Notes under the pieces: model-generated
Database searches by the model: none
What the model was told of the DNA's origin: nothing
What the model saw: the letters and a program-made list of their open reading frames with translations, nothing else
Source of the DNA: Streptomyces composti
Lineage (GTDB): Bacteria > Actinomycetota > Actinomycetes > Streptomycetales > Streptomycetaceae
Direction: 5' to 3'
Assembly: GCF_012034205.1 (NCBI RefSeq)
Contig: NZ_JAATEM010000046.1
Location: forward strand, 1-36,925
Length of the DNA: 36,925 nucleotides
Translations under genes and position numbers: made by a program
Shown: positions 8,540 through 16,750 of the stretch, in pieces
How the letters are laid out: each line of letters starts with the position of its first letter
How positions within the stretch are numbered: position 1 is the stretch's first letter

Positions 8540-9250
8540 ATGTTCGAGCGCGTCACGTCCCGTTCCTTCCGTCCGTCCCTGAACCGCACGCGTGCGGCCG
8601 TGCTGGCCGCCGGCCTGGCGGGCTCGGTCGCGATGGGAGCCGGGATCGCGGCAGCCGCCGACACCACGGCCGCTTCCGGTGCCGCCACCGCCGTCCAGGC
8701 GCAGGCGGCCGCTCAGGCCAAGGCCGCGCAGGCCCAGGCGGTGAAGGCCGAGAAGGCTGCCGCTGCCGAGAAGGCCGCGGCCGCGAAGGCCGCCCAGGCC
8801 AAGAAGGCGGCCGAGGCCGCCGCCAAGAAGAAGGCAGCTTCCTGGGTCAGCCCGGTGAAGAACTACAAGCTGTCCGCGAGCTTCGCCCAGAACGGCGGCA
8901 TGTGGGCCAGCAAGCACAGCGGTCAGGACTACGCCGTCCCGACCGGCACCCCGGTGAACGCCACCCACGGCGGCACCGTCGTCAAGGCCGGCCCCAACGG
9001 CGCCGGTGACGGTCCCGCGTACGGCAACGCCATCGTCATCAAGCACGGCAACGGCACGTACTCCCAGTACGCCCACCTGTCGTCGGTGAAGGTGAAGGTC
9101 GGCCAGGTCGTCAAGACCGGCCAGAAGATCGCGCTGTCCGGCAACACCGGCAACTCCAGCGGTCCGCACCTGCACTTCGAGATCCGTAAGACCCCGAACT
9201 ACGGCTCCGCGATCGACCCGATGAAGTTCCTGCGCGCCAAGGGCGTCTGA
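8540..9250 (+). CDS. Secreted M23-family (LytM-type) peptidoglycan endopeptidase
   Basis: The 236-aa protein has a signal peptide with a long basic n-region and hydrophobic core AAVLAAGLAGSVAMGAGIAAAA (likely cut near 40). Residues 45-100 are Ala/Lys/Gln/Glu-rich with heptad-like spacing, probably a coiled coil or wall-spanning stalk. Residues 101-236 are an M23 domain with the zinc and catalytic signature complete: H126-x3-D130 in HSGQDY, H179 in YAHL, and H210-x-H212 in PHLHFE. Such enzymes cut peptide cross-links during growth, germination or sporulation. Start 8540 has GAGG 5 nt upstream. The long structured leader suggests tight RNA-level control. It is convergent with the TetR gene. Confidence 0.92.
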   Translation: MFERVTSRSFRPSLNRTRAAVLAAGLAGSVAMGAGIAAAADTTAASGAATAVQAQAAAQAKAAQAQAVKAEKAAAAEKAAAAKAAQAKKAAEAAAKKKAASWVSPVKNYKLSASFAQNGGMWASKHSGQDYAVPTGTPVNATHGGTVVKAGPNGAGDGPAYGNAIVIKHGNGTYSQYAHLSSVKVKVGQVVKTGQKIALSGNTGNSSGPHLHFEIRKTPNYGSAIDPMKFLRAKGV

Positions 9251-9297
9251 CCGGGACGGTCAGCCGGGGAGCGTCTCCGCGCCCGGAGGGCATCCCG

Positions 9298-9894
9298 CTA
9301 GGAGTCCCGCGCACCCCGGTGCGCCTGGGTGATCAGATCGGTGGCGACCTCGAGGACGGCCTTGTGCTTGTCCTCGGGGTCGCCTTCGACGTCCTGCAGG
9401 ACGTGCATCCCGGCGTGCAGGGTGAACAGCGCGCTGAGACTGCGCACCTGGTCGACCAGCTCGGCCTCCGGGTCGATGAGAATGTCCCGCAGGCCCAGCA
9501 GCCGGCTCTTGAACATGTCGCCGATGCTCAGCTCGCGGACGGTGGCCTGGTTCTCCTGCATGAAGCGGAACAGGGGCGCGGCGGCCCGCAGCGCCTCGCT
9601 GTAGCGGCGCAGGATCTCGTGCTTGGTCTCCAGGGTGCGCGGCTGCTGCCCCGCCCACTCGGCCAGCTCCTCCACGGGCCGGGTGAGGTCCTCGAAGATG
9701 CTGACGAGGATCTCTTCCTTGGTCTTGAAGTGGTAGTAGAGGGCGGCCTTGGTGACCCCGAGGCGCTCGGCGATCTCGCGCAGGGAGGTCTTCTCGTAGC
9801 CCTGCTCGGCGAAGAGTTCGAGCGCCACGTCCTGGATGCGCTGGCGGGTGTCCCCGCGGCGCCGCTGCTTGGTGCCGTCCATGGTGCCGCCCAT
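9298..9894 (-). CDS. TetR-family repressor, probable regulator of the adjacent efflux pump
   Basis: The 198-aa protein has a textbook TetR N-terminus: TRQRIQDVALELFAEQGYEKTSLREIAERLGVTKAALYYHF (helix-turn-helix, about residues 16-56). A less conserved all-helical ligand-binding and dimer domain follows. It diverges from the DHA2 transporter gene, and the 141 bp between them holds a long near-perfect inverted repeat, so it most likely represses both genes until the pump substrate binds. ATG 9894 and the in-frame ATG 9882 are both possible. AGGAAG abuts the first and is about 12 nt from the second, so the start is uncertain by four residues. Confidence 0.9.
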   Translation of the reverse strand: MGGTMDGTKQRRRGDTRQRIQDVALELFAEQGYEKTSLREIAERLGVTKAALYYHFKTKEEILVSIFEDLTRPVEELAEWAGQQPRTLETKHEILRRYSEALRAAAPLFRFMQENQATVRELSIGDMFKSRLLGLRDILIDPEAELVDQVRSLSALFTLHAGMHVLQDVEGDPEDKHKAVLEVATDLITQAHRGARDS

Positions 9895-9922
9895 CTTCCT
9901 ACGTGACCTGCGCTTCCCGGAA

Positions 9923-9992
9923 ACTTACTTGACGCCCGGCTAGTTCGGGGCTTAGCTTCCAGTGTAGTGAACTAGCCGGGCGGCAAGTAAGT
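9923..9992. promoter_or_regulatory. TetR/MFS intergenic operator pair and MFS promoter
   Basis: Bases 9923-9946 and 9969-9992 are 24-nt inverted arms with one mismatch around a 22-nt spacer. Each arm also has weak internal dyad symmetry (ACTTG ... CTAGT), so each may bind one repressor dimer. TTGACG (9929-9934) and TAGCTT (9953-9958) form a plausible -35/-10 (18 bp) for the pump gene, with the -35 inside the left arm. Confidence 0.75.
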
Positions 9993-10035
9993 AGGGCCGC
10001 TCGGCGCAGGTACGACGTGGGGGAGCGGGTAGACG

Positions 10036-11622
10036 ATGGCAGACGCGTCGGCGGCGGGCATCGCCGAGCAGCAGGAGGGCGGCAAACAGCCGCGGAGCGT
10101 GCGGGTGGTCCTGCTCGCGTTGATGATCGCGATGATGCTCGCAATGCTGGACAACATGATCATCGGCACTGCCATGCCGACGATCGTCGGCGAGCTGGGC
10201 GGCCTCGCGCACCTCTCCTGGGTGGTCACCGCCTACACCCTCGCCACCGCGGCCTCCACCCCGGTCTGGGGCAAGGTCGGCGACATGTACGGGCGCAAGG
10301 GCTCGTTCCTCGCCTCCATCGTGATCTTCCTGATCGGCTCGGCGCTCAGCGGCATGGCCCAGAACATGGGCGAGCTGATCGGGTTCCGTGCGGTCCAGGG
10401 GCTGGGCGCCGGCGGTCTGATGGTGGGCGTCATGGCCATCATCGGCGACCTGATCCCGCCCCGTGAGCGCGGCAAGTACCAGGGCATGATGGCGGCCGTG
10501 ATGGCGCTGGCCATGATCGGCGGCCCGCTGGTCGGCGGCACCATCACCGACAACTGGGGCTGGCGCTGGGCCTTCTACATCAACCTGCCGCTGGGCGCGA
10601 TCGCGCTGGCCGCCGTCGCCACCGTGCTGCACCTGCCGAAGAAGCGGTCCGAGGCCGGCATCGACTACCTCGGCGTCGTCCTGCTGACCGTCGGCATCAC
10701 CGCGATCGTCCTGGTCACCACCTGGGGCGGCACCGAGTACGCCTGGACCTCTGCGCGGATCATGGAGCTGTGCGCCATCGGCGTGGCGGCGCTGGCCGGC
10801 TTCGTGTTCTGGCAGGCCCGGGCCCCCGAACCGGTGCTGCCGCTGCACATCTTCCGCAGCCGCAACTACACGCTGATGTCGGTCATCGGCTTCGTCACCG
10901 GCTTCGTGATGTTCGGCGCGACCCTGTTCCTGCCGCTCTACCAGCAGGCCGTGCAGGGCGCCTCCGCCACCAACTCCGGCCTGCTGCTCCTGCCGATGCT
11001 CGGCGCGATGCTGGTCACCTCGATGGTCGCGGGCCGGGTGACCACCGCCACCGGCCGCTACAAGGTCTTCCCGGTGGCCGGCAGCACCCTGGTGGTCGTC
11101 GGCCTCTACCTGCTGTCCACCATGGACACCGGCACCTCCCGGCTCACCTCCGGGATCTTCATGGCCGTTGTCGGCTTCGGCATGGGCTGCCTGATGCAGA
11201 TCACCATGCTGATCGCGCAGAACAGCGTGGAGATGAAGGACATGGGCGTGGCCTCCTCGTCCGCGACCCTCTTCCGCACCCTCGGCTCCTCCTTCGGTGT
11301 CGCGGTGATGGGCGCGCTGTTCAACAGCCGGGTCCAGGACGCCATGGGCGACCGGGCCGGGGCGCTGGGCTCCCGGATCACCGAGCACTCCGCCCAGCTG
11401 GATGCGGCGAGCCTGGCCAAGCTGCCGGAGGCGGCCCGCGAGGCCTACCAGCACGCCGTGTCCTCCGGCACCCACGGGGCGTTCCTGCTCGGCTCCGTCG
11501 TCGCGGTGATCTCGCTGGTGGCGGCCGTGTTCGTCAAGGAGGTCCCGCTCAAGGGATCGGGCCCGGAGGACGCCCGGCCCGAGGACGCGCCCGCGCCGGC
11601 CTCGGTCGGCGAGGCCGTCTGA
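10036..11622 (+). CDS. DHA2-family (EmrB/QacA-type, 14-TM) MFS drug exporter
   Basis: The 528-aa protein is a proton-coupled multidrug antiporter by family. TM1 carries the DHA2 signature MLDNMIIGTAMPTIVGELG. Motif A (GKVGDMYGRKG) lies in the loop after TM2, and motif C-like Gly/Pro sequence (MALAMIGGPLVGGTI) is in TM5. The length and the number of hydrophobic blocks fit 14 TM helices. The last 25 residues are an Asp/Glu/Pro-rich cytoplasmic tail. It is divergently transcribed from the TetR gene and its promoter lies in the shared operator. The spacing of GGGGGAGC to the ATG is long (about 13 nt). The substrate is unknown. An 18-bp hairpin follows. Confidence 0.92.
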   Translation: MADASAAGIAEQQEGGKQPRSVRVVLLALMIAMMLAMLDNMIIGTAMPTIVGELGGLAHLSWVVTAYTLATAASTPVWGKVGDMYGRKGSFLASIVIFLIGSALSGMAQNMGELIGFRAVQGLGAGGLMVGVMAIIGDLIPPRERGKYQGMMAAVMALAMIGGPLVGGTITDNWGWRWAFYINLPLGAIALAAVATVLHLPKKRSEAGIDYLGVVLLTVGITAIVLVTTWGGTEYAWTSARIMELCAIGVAALAGFVFWQARAPEPVLPLHIFRSRNYTLMSVIGFVTGFVMFGATLFLPLYQQAVQGASATNSGLLLLPMLGAMLVTSMVAGRVTTATGRYKVFPVAGSTLVVVGLYLLSTMDTGTSRLTSGIFMAVVGFGMGCLMQITMLIAQNSVEMKDMGVASSSATLFRTLGSSFGVAVMGALFNSRVQDAMGDRAGALGSRITEHSAQLDAASLAKLPEAAREAYQHAVSSGTHGAFLLGSVVAVISLVAAVFVKEVPLKGSGPEDARPEDAPAPASVGEAV

Positions 11623-11640
11623 CCGCCCGTCCTTCTCCCG

Positions 11641-11683
11641 CGCGAAGAGCCCCCCGGCCCTGCCCGCCGGGGGGCTCTTCGCG
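11641..11683. terminator. Terminator between the MFS gene and cseC (convergent)
   Basis: A perfect 18-bp stem (11641-11658 with 11666-11683) encloses a 7-nt loop. There is no T-tract but pairing is very stable. It can serve both converging transcripts. Confidence 0.85.
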
Positions 11684-11782
11684 TGCGGAGGCCCCGCCGC
11701 CGGGACCAGGAGCCGCGGGAGCGCCCCTACGGCATCGAGGCGGTCTTCCGTGACGGCAACGGCCTCGTACCCGCGGGCGGGC

Positions 11783-13138
11783 TCACATCAGCATCGGGTG
11801 GCTGCCCGTGTCCGTGGGCGCGTGCTCCGGCAGCCACAGCACGGCGACCGCACCCTCGGCCGGCACGCCCTCCGGCGCCCCGGCGGGGCGCACATTGCGG
11901 AAGGTCAGCCGGGCGCCCAGCACCCGGGCCTGCCCGGCGGCGATGGTCAGGCCCAGGCCGTGGCCCCGGCCCGCCCGGTCCTTGCTGCCGGTGCGGAAGC
12001 GGCTCGGGCCCTCGGCAAGCAGGTCCTCGGGGAAGCCGGGGCCGTGGTCGCGGACCCGGATCACCCGGCCCTCGACGGTGACCTCGACGGGCGGTCTGCC
12101 GTGCCGGGCGGCGTTGGCGAGCAGATTGAACAGCACGCGCTCCAGGCGGCGCGGGTCGGTGGTGACCTCCGACTCGTGCACCACGTGCACGGTGACACCG
12201 GGCTCGCGCGCCGCCACCCGCCGGGTGACGAACTCACCGAGCAGGATGTCCTGCAGCTCCGCCCGCTCCGAGGCGCCGTCCAGCCGGGCCACCTCCAGCA
12301 CGTCCTCGACCAGGGTGCGCATCGCCTTGGCCCGGTCCAGCACCAGCTCGGTCGGCCGGCCCGGCGGCAGCAGTTCGGCGGCCGTGAGCAGCCCGGTCAC
12401 CGGGGTGCGCAGCTCGTGCGCGATGTCGGCGGTCACCCGGCGCTCGGCCTCCAGCCGCTGCTGCAGGGCCTCCGCCATGGCGTCCACCGCGCTGGCCAGG
12501 TCGTCGGTCTCGTCGCGCACCACCCCGCCGATGGCCTCGCGCACCCGCACATCCGTCTCGCCCTTGGCGACCCGGCCCGCCGCGGCCGCCGCCTTGCGCA
12601 GCCGGCGCGAGAGATGCCCGCCGATCAGCACCCCGAGCGCGCTGCCGCCGAGGACCACCGCGATGGAGCCGATCAGCAGGGCCTGGTCGAGGTCCTTGAG
12701 GATGTCGGAGCTGCGGTCGGTGAAGCCCGAGTGCAGCGACATCACCTGGCCGTTCTTCAGCGGCACGGCCGCCCAGATGTCCGGTGTGCCGCCCGGCCGG
12801 TCGGCCACATAGGTGGCCCGGCGCCCCGCCTCCACCTTCTGTCGCAGCTCGTCCGGCAGCTCCGGGTCGTTGATCTTGGTGTTGGGGAAGTTCAACCGCC
12901 CGGACAGCTCGTAGTTGCGCTGCGCGACCATGATCCGCTCGTCGGCCAGATCCCGGGCGTTGTCCAGCATCGAGACCCGGGCCGCGTTGTGCACGACCAG
13001 GCTGAGCACGACCGCCACCAGGGTGCCGACCAGCGCGATGGCCGCGCTCAGCTTCCAGCGCAGCCCGGCTCCCAGACCCAGTCGCTCCACGGCCGCGGCC
13101 ACCAGGCGGCTCAGCCGCCCCCGACGTCGCCCCCGCAT
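11783..13138 (-). CDS. cseC: CseC, membrane sensor histidine kinase of the cell-envelope stress system
   Basis: The 451-aa protein has TM1 at about 28-50, an extracellular sensor domain (51-150) and TM2 at about 153-175. A HAMP linker follows, then an H-box with H241 in ADIAHELRTPVTGL, an N-box NLLANAARHG and G-boxes DHGPGFP and GHGLGL. It is the fourth gene of sigE-cseA-cseB-cseC. The family senses cell-wall damage (vancomycin, lysozyme) and phosphorylates CseB. The ATG at 13138 lies 8 nt after the cseB stop with GAGCGGACGG before it. The reading frame continues open into cseB, so a longer N-terminus overlapping cseB cannot be excluded from sequence. Confidence 0.93.
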   Translation of the reverse strand: MRGRRRGRLSRLVAAAVERLGLGAGLRWKLSAAIALVGTLVAVVLSLVVHNAARVSMLDNARDLADERIMVAQRNYELSGRLNFPNTKINDPELPDELRQKVEAGRRATYVADRPGGTPDIWAAVPLKNGQVMSLHSGFTDRSSDILKDLDQALLIGSIAVVLGGSALGVLIGGHLSRRLRKAAAAAGRVAKGETDVRVREAIGGVVRDETDDLASAVDAMAEALQQRLEAERRVTADIAHELRTPVTGLLTAAELLPPGRPTELVLDRAKAMRTLVEDVLEVARLDGASERAELQDILLGEFVTRRVAAREPGVTVHVVHESEVTTDPRRLERVLFNLLANAARHGRPPVEVTVEGRVIRVRDHGPGFPEDLLAEGPSRFRTGSKDRAGRGHGLGLTIAAGQARVLGARLTFRNVRPAGAPEGVPAEGAVAVLWLPEHAPTDTGSHPMLM

Positions 13139-13146
13139 CCGTCCGC

Positions 13147-13845
13147 TCAGGCCTTCAGCTTGTAGCCGAAGCCCCGGACCGTCTCGATGCGGTCCTGGCC
13201 GATCTTCGTCCGCAGCCGTTGCACATGCACATCGACCACCCGGGTGTCGCCGCCCCAGCCGTACTCCCACACCCGCTCCAGCAGCTTGTCGCGGGAGAGC
13301 ACGGTGCCCGGCGCGGAGGAGAACTCCAGCAGCAGCCGCATCTCGGTCGGGGTCAGCGCCACCGGCTCCCCGGCCCGGCGCACCTCCATGCCCTCGGTGT
13401 CGATCTCGAGCTCCCCGAAGGCCAGCACCCCGCCGTCGTCCGTGCCCCCCTGTGCGTCCCGGCCGCCGCCGGCCCGCTCGAAGCGGCGCAGCACCGCCCG
13501 GATCCGGGCCACGAGCACGGCACCGTCGAACGGCTTGGTCACATAGTCGTCGGCGCCCGCCTCCAGACCGAGGACGACGTCGATGGAGTCGGCACGGGCC
13601 GACAGCATGATCACCGGGACCATCGACTCGTCGCGGATGCGCCGGCACAGGCTCACGCCGTCCAGACCGGGGACCATCACGTCGAGCAGCGCGATGTCCG
13701 GCTGCTTCGCCCGGAACGCCTCCAGCCCCGACAGCCCGTCGGGCATCGCGGTGACGGCGAAGCCGTCCCGCTCCAGGGCGAGCTGGGTCGCCTCGCGGAT
13801 GACATCGTCGTCCTCGACGAACAGCACATGCGTCTGGTCTGCCAT
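13147..13845 (-). CDS. cseB: CseB, OmpR-type response regulator activating sigE
   Basis: The 232-aa protein has a receiver domain with the acidic pocket E11-D12-D13, phospho-acceptor D55 in LLDVMVPG and the conserved Lys in VTKPFDG. An OmpR/PhoB winged helix covers about residues 130-232 (LTPTEMRLLLEF, then WGGDTRVVDVHVQRLRTKIG). In the established S. coelicolor pathway, CseB~P switches on the sigE promoter when the wall is damaged. It sits between cseA and cseC with gaps under 10 nt, so the genes are co-transcribed. Confidence 0.95.
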   Translation of the reverse strand: MADQTHVLFVEDDDVIREATQLALERDGFAVTAMPDGLSGLEAFRAKQPDIALLDVMVPGLDGVSLCRRIRDESMVPVIMLSARADSIDVVLGLEAGADDYVTKPFDGAVLVARIRAVLRRFERAGGGRDAQGGTDDGGVLAFGELEIDTEGMEVRRAGEPVALTPTEMRLLLEFSSAPGTVLSRDKLLERVWEYGWGGDTRVVDVHVQRLRTKIGQDRIETVRGFGYKLKA

Positions 13846-13854
13846 GGGTCAGTC

Positions 13855-14511
13855 TCAGCCTTCGGGCACCGGGGTCGGCTCCTGGCCGGCCACCTTGCCG
13901 TAGTCGTTGTGCGTGCGGTACTTCTCGGTGAAGCGTCCCGAGGTCCAGCGGTAGGTGATCACGTCCTCCCCGGACGGGCTCGACACCGGGTCGCCCGGGT
14001 CGTAGACCTGCTTGGTCACCACCAGGTCCCCCCGGTCGATCTCCGCGTACACGGGCGGCTCCTCGGCGGTGAACGCGTTGCGGTACCCGCCGTCCTCGTG
14101 GCGATACGCGTACGAGCCGACGCCCACGGCGTCGCCGCAGGTCAGTACGTTGATCACGACGTCGTCGGCGGAGCCGCCGGTCAGATTGCCGTAGGAGACG
14201 TCGACCGGGTACTCGTCGCCGACGCACGGCTTGAGGTGCCGCTTGACCTCCGCCGAGACCGCCGGGTCGTTCCTGATCAGCCGGACCGGGTCCACCCGGT
14301 CGGGGGTGCCGTCGGCGGAGTCGGCCGCCGACGAGGCGCTCGGCACCGCGTCCGCCTCGGCACGCGCCGGGCCCTCGTCCCGGGTGCCGGTGCCGCCGGT
14401 GCCGCAGCCCGCGACGAAAAGCCCGAGGGCGGCGAGCACGGCCGTCGCCGTCCCCGCCGCCTGTGCGGTTCTCCGGGCCCTTGTGGACCCCGCGCCGGTC
14501 AGGCCGCGCAA
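13855..14511 (-). CDS. cseA: CseA, lipoprotein negative modulator of SigE/CseBC signalling
   Basis: The 218-aa protein has a lipoprotein signal (RARR, hydrophobic TAVLAALGLFVAG, lipobox FVAGC with Cys36). The mature part is Gly/Ser/Ala-rich at first, then a compact domain from about 75 with paired Cys residues (LKPCVGDEY, LTCGDAVG). In S. coelicolor CseA lies outside the membrane and dampens sigE expression. The start is TTG at 14511, overlapping the last 13 nt of sigE. No better start lies between it and the signal sequence, so translation is probably coupled to sigE. Confidence 0.88.
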   Translation of the reverse strand: MRGLTGAGSTRARRTAQAAGTATAVLAALGLFVAGCGTGGTGTRDEGPARAEADAVPSASSAADSADGTPDRVDPVRLIRNDPAVSAEVKRHLKPCVGDEYPVDVSYGNLTGGSADDVVINVLTCGDAVGVGSYAYRHEDGGYRNAFTAEEPPVYAEIDRGDLVVTKQVYDPGDPVSSPSGEDVITYRWTSGRFTEKYRTHNDYGKVAGQEPTPVPEG

Positions 14512-15038
14512 CGCTCCCGCTCCTCACGCTCCAGCGCGCGTGCGTCCGACTCGCGCGCCTCCAGCTCCTCGCGGAGCCGGGCGAGCGCCCGGTGCAGCGT
14601 GCTCTTGACCGTTCCGGCCGACATGCCGAGTGCGGCGGCCGTCTCCTCCGTGGACATCTGCTCCCAGTGTCGCAGCACCACGACACTGCGCTGCTTCGGG
14701 GCGAGCACCTTCAGCACGTCCATGAGCAGGGCGCGGTCGGCGTGCTGCTCGGTGGCGTCGTCCACGCTGGCGTCCGGCAGCTGCTCGGTCGGCACCTCCT
14801 CCAGCTTGCGGGCCCGCCACCACTCGGTGCGCGTGTTGATCATGACGCGGCGCAGGTAGGCGTCGGCCAGGCGCTTGTCCTCTATGGTCTCCCAGCGGCC
14901 GTAGGTGCGGGCCAGCGCCGTCTGCAGCAGATCCTGGGCGTCCACCGGGTCCGGGACCAGGCGGCGGGCGCTGCGCAGCAGCGCGTCCTGCCGCGTGCGG
15001 ACGTACTCCTCGAACTCGAGCACCTCGCCCTGCGCCAT
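14499..15038 (-). CDS. sigE: SigE, ECF RNA polymerase sigma factor for envelope stress
   Basis: The 179-aa protein is nearly identical, as I recall it, to S. coelicolor SigE. Region 2 contains FEEYVRTRQDALLRSARRL, VDAQDLLQTALARTYGRW and RLADAYLRRVMINTRTEWWR. Region 4 contains LAPKQRSVVVLRHWEQMSTEETAAALGMSAGTVKSTLHRALARL. SigE directs transcription of cell-wall and anionic-lipid genes after wall damage. The start at 15038 (MAQGEVLEFEEY) is preceded by CAGGAGG with 8-nt spacing. The frame is open to 15074 but without a site. Most sigE transcripts are known to end before cseA in S. coelicolor; I see no obvious hairpin at the overlapping junction here. Confidence 0.96.
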   Translation of the reverse strand: MAQGEVLEFEEYVRTRQDALLRSARRLVPDPVDAQDLLQTALARTYGRWETIEDKRLADAYLRRVMINTRTEWWRARKLEEVPTEQLPDASVDDATEQHADRALLMDVLKVLAPKQRSVVVLRHWEQMSTEETAAALGMSAGTVKSTLHRALARLREELEARESDARALEREERERCAA

Positions 15039-15363
15039 CGTGAACCGCCTCCTGCTCCCCGTTGTCCGGCCCACCCCGTACGGACCGGTGCACTGCCTGT
15101 GTTCCGTGGTCTGCGCGCCCCTCGGCGGGGCGCGCCAATGAAGCTACGGAGGGGTTGTCACGGGCCTGTGCGGGACAGCCTGCGGGGAGCCCTCGGCTAC
15201 CCGTCGGTTGTGTAACGGGGGGAGGAAGCGGGCAAATCAGCGCTGCGATTGGTGCTGTTATGGGTGATTCGGGTCATTGGTTCCGCGCCGGGAGTGACAC
15301 CCGAGGTGACAGTGCACCACCGGCACCCGAGCCGACAGTGCACCGCCCGGTGCGGCCGTCGTG
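15039..15363 (-). promoter_or_regulatory. sigE operon upstream region with GGTGCACTGTC direct repeats
   Basis: Read on the minus strand, GGTGCACTGTC occurs twice, at 15334-15344 and 15308-15318 (26 bp apart, 270-306 bp before sigE). A related inverted copy, GGTGCACTGCC, lies on the plus strand at 15087-15097. The CseB-controlled promoter should lie in this region, and TAGCTT (15146-15141) is a possible -10. A 6-bp hairpin (15340-15353) just past the mutY stop overlaps one repeat. No gene is seen here. Confidence 0.4.
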
Positions 15364-16299
15364 TCAGGCGACGGGCAGCCGGTACAGGCCGCCCGGCAGC
15401 GGCTCCACCAGCCCGTCCGCCACCAGACCGTCCAGGGCCCGGGCCCGCTGCACCGGCTCGTGCCACACCCGGTCCAGCGCCGACTGCGGCACCGGGCCGT
15501 GCGCCTCGCGCAGCACCGCCAGCAGCCGGCCCCGCACCTGGCGGTCCGTCCCGGCGTAGGTCTGGCCGCGGCGCGGCGGGCCCTCGTGCGCCGGCTTGCC
15601 CGCGAGCCGCCAGGCGCACTGCGTGGCGATCGGGCAGCGGTGGCAGGCCTCGTTCTTCGCCGTGCACACCAGCGCGCCCAGCTCCATGGAGGCGGCGGCC
15701 CACCGCGCGGCGGTCGCCTCGTCCTCGGGCAGCAGGGCCCGGGCCAGCCGGCGTTCGGCGGCGGTGGTGGCGTTCGGCGGGTACTGCACCCCGGTGACCG
15801 CGCGCGCGAACACCCGCCGCACATTGGTGTCCAGCACCGGGTGCCGCTGCCCGTAGGCGAACGACGCCACCGCGGCGGCCGTGTACTCGCCGATGCCGGG
15901 CAGCGCGAGCAGCTGGGCGTGATCGGACGGCACGTCGCCGCCGTGCCGTTCCGCTATGGCGACGGCCGCGCCGTGCAGCCGCAGCGCGCGCCGCGGATAG
16001 CCGAGCCGGCCCCAGGCGCGCACCGCCTCGCCGGGCGCCTCCGCCGCGAGGTCGGCGGGGCGCGGCCAGCGGGCCAGCCACTGCTCGTAGACGGGCAGAA
16101 CCCGGTTCACCGGGGTCTGCTGCAACATGAACTCACTGACCATCACCCCCCACGCGCCGGCCTCCGGGCGCCGCCAGGGCAGGTCACGGGCGTGCTTGTC
16201 GAACCATTCGATCACGGGGGAGTGCAGCGGCTCGCCAGGAGCGCGCTCGGACGCGGAATCGGCGGTGCCGCCGTACGGGGGCTTCGTGGGAGCAGTCAT
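15364..16299 (-). CDS. mutY: MutY, A/G-specific adenine DNA glycosylase
   Basis: The 311-aa protein has the MutY core. Catalytic Glu56 is in VSEFMLQQTPV, the helix-hairpin-helix is LPGIGEYTAAAV (about 133-144), and catalytic Asp157 is in PVLDTNVRRV. The [4Fe-4S] cluster ligands are C212-x6-C219-x2-C222-x5-C228. It removes adenine mispaired with 8-oxoguanine. The C-terminal NUDIX-like domain of E. coli MutY is replaced by a short winged-helix-like segment (RGRLLAVLREAHGPVPQSAL), usual for actinobacterial forms. ATG 16299 is chosen because conserved sequence begins near residue 25 and CAGGAT lies 9 nt upstream, so the leader would be only a few nucleotides. It is upstream of sigE on the same strand with a 325-bp gap. 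Confidence 0.92.
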   Translation of the reverse strand: MTAPTKPPYGGTADSASERAPGEPLHSPVIEWFDKHARDLPWRRPEAGAWGVMVSEFMLQQTPVNRVLPVYEQWLARWPRPADLAAEAPGEAVRAWGRLGYPRRALRLHGAAVAIAERHGGDVPSDHAQLLALPGIGEYTAAAVASFAYGQRHPVLDTNVRRVFARAVTGVQYPPNATTAAERRLARALLPEDEATAARWAAASMELGALVCTAKNEACHRCPIATQCAWRLAGKPAHEGPPRRGQTYAGTDRQVRGRLLAVLREAHGPVPQSALDRVWHEPVQRARALDGLVADGLVEPLPGGLYRLPVA

Positions 16300-16750
16300 G
16301 ACCCGTCGATCCTGCCATGCCGAAGGGGGCCGGTCGGGTACATGCGGCGGTGCGTATGGGTGCGGTTTCCGGTGAGATGCGGTGTCCGGCACCTGACGAT
16401 GGGCGGGCAGTGCCGTGCCGCCGCCCGTTCGTGGTGCCGGCGGCGTGCGGGCGCCTCCGCCTCGCCCCCCGGGCGGGCGGCACTGCTCCGGGCGTCGGCA
16501 CGCCATGGCCGTGGCCAAGGGTGCAAGGGACGCGATCGCGAAGGTGTGGTGGCGCTCGCCGCCCACGAGGTCCCTGGTCACTGACCGTAGGCGGCGCGCC
16601 GGTTCGGTCACGCCCCGCGGTCGTCAGGTGCCCGGTCCGGTGAAAGGCGGGGTGTCCAGGGCGAGTTCCGGGATGATGATCCGGAAAAGTTGCCGATCTC
16701 AGCGGCGGGTGGGGGCGGTCAACGCGCCGATCTCTCGTACAGTTTGCGCC
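16300..16750. other. Intergenic region without a supported gene
   Basis: These 451 bp separate the divergent mutY and the Gly/Ser-rich membrane protein gene. Several frames are open on both strands, but none has a start-site signal or protein-like composition. Apart from the -10 at 16738 and the CAGGAT before mutY I see nothing to annotate. Confidence 0.4.
16738..16743 (+). promoter_or_regulatory. -10 element TACAGT for a leaderless GTG start at 16751
   Basis: TACAGT ends 7 nt before GTG 16751. No Shine-Dalgarno sequence precedes the start. Confidence 0.5.

Noticed and set aside
8280..8540. c-di-AMP (ydaO) riboswitch in front of the M23 gene
   Set aside because: The GGGTGAA- and CCGAATCC-like conserved strings of the ydaO motif as I know them are not present, although wall hydrolases are its typical targets. 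The leader is reported instead as an unclassified switch candidate.
11750..13165. A 471-codon plus-strand frame opposite cseC
   Set aside because: Antisense of the histidine kinase; no recognisable domain and Gln/His/Arg-rich composition.
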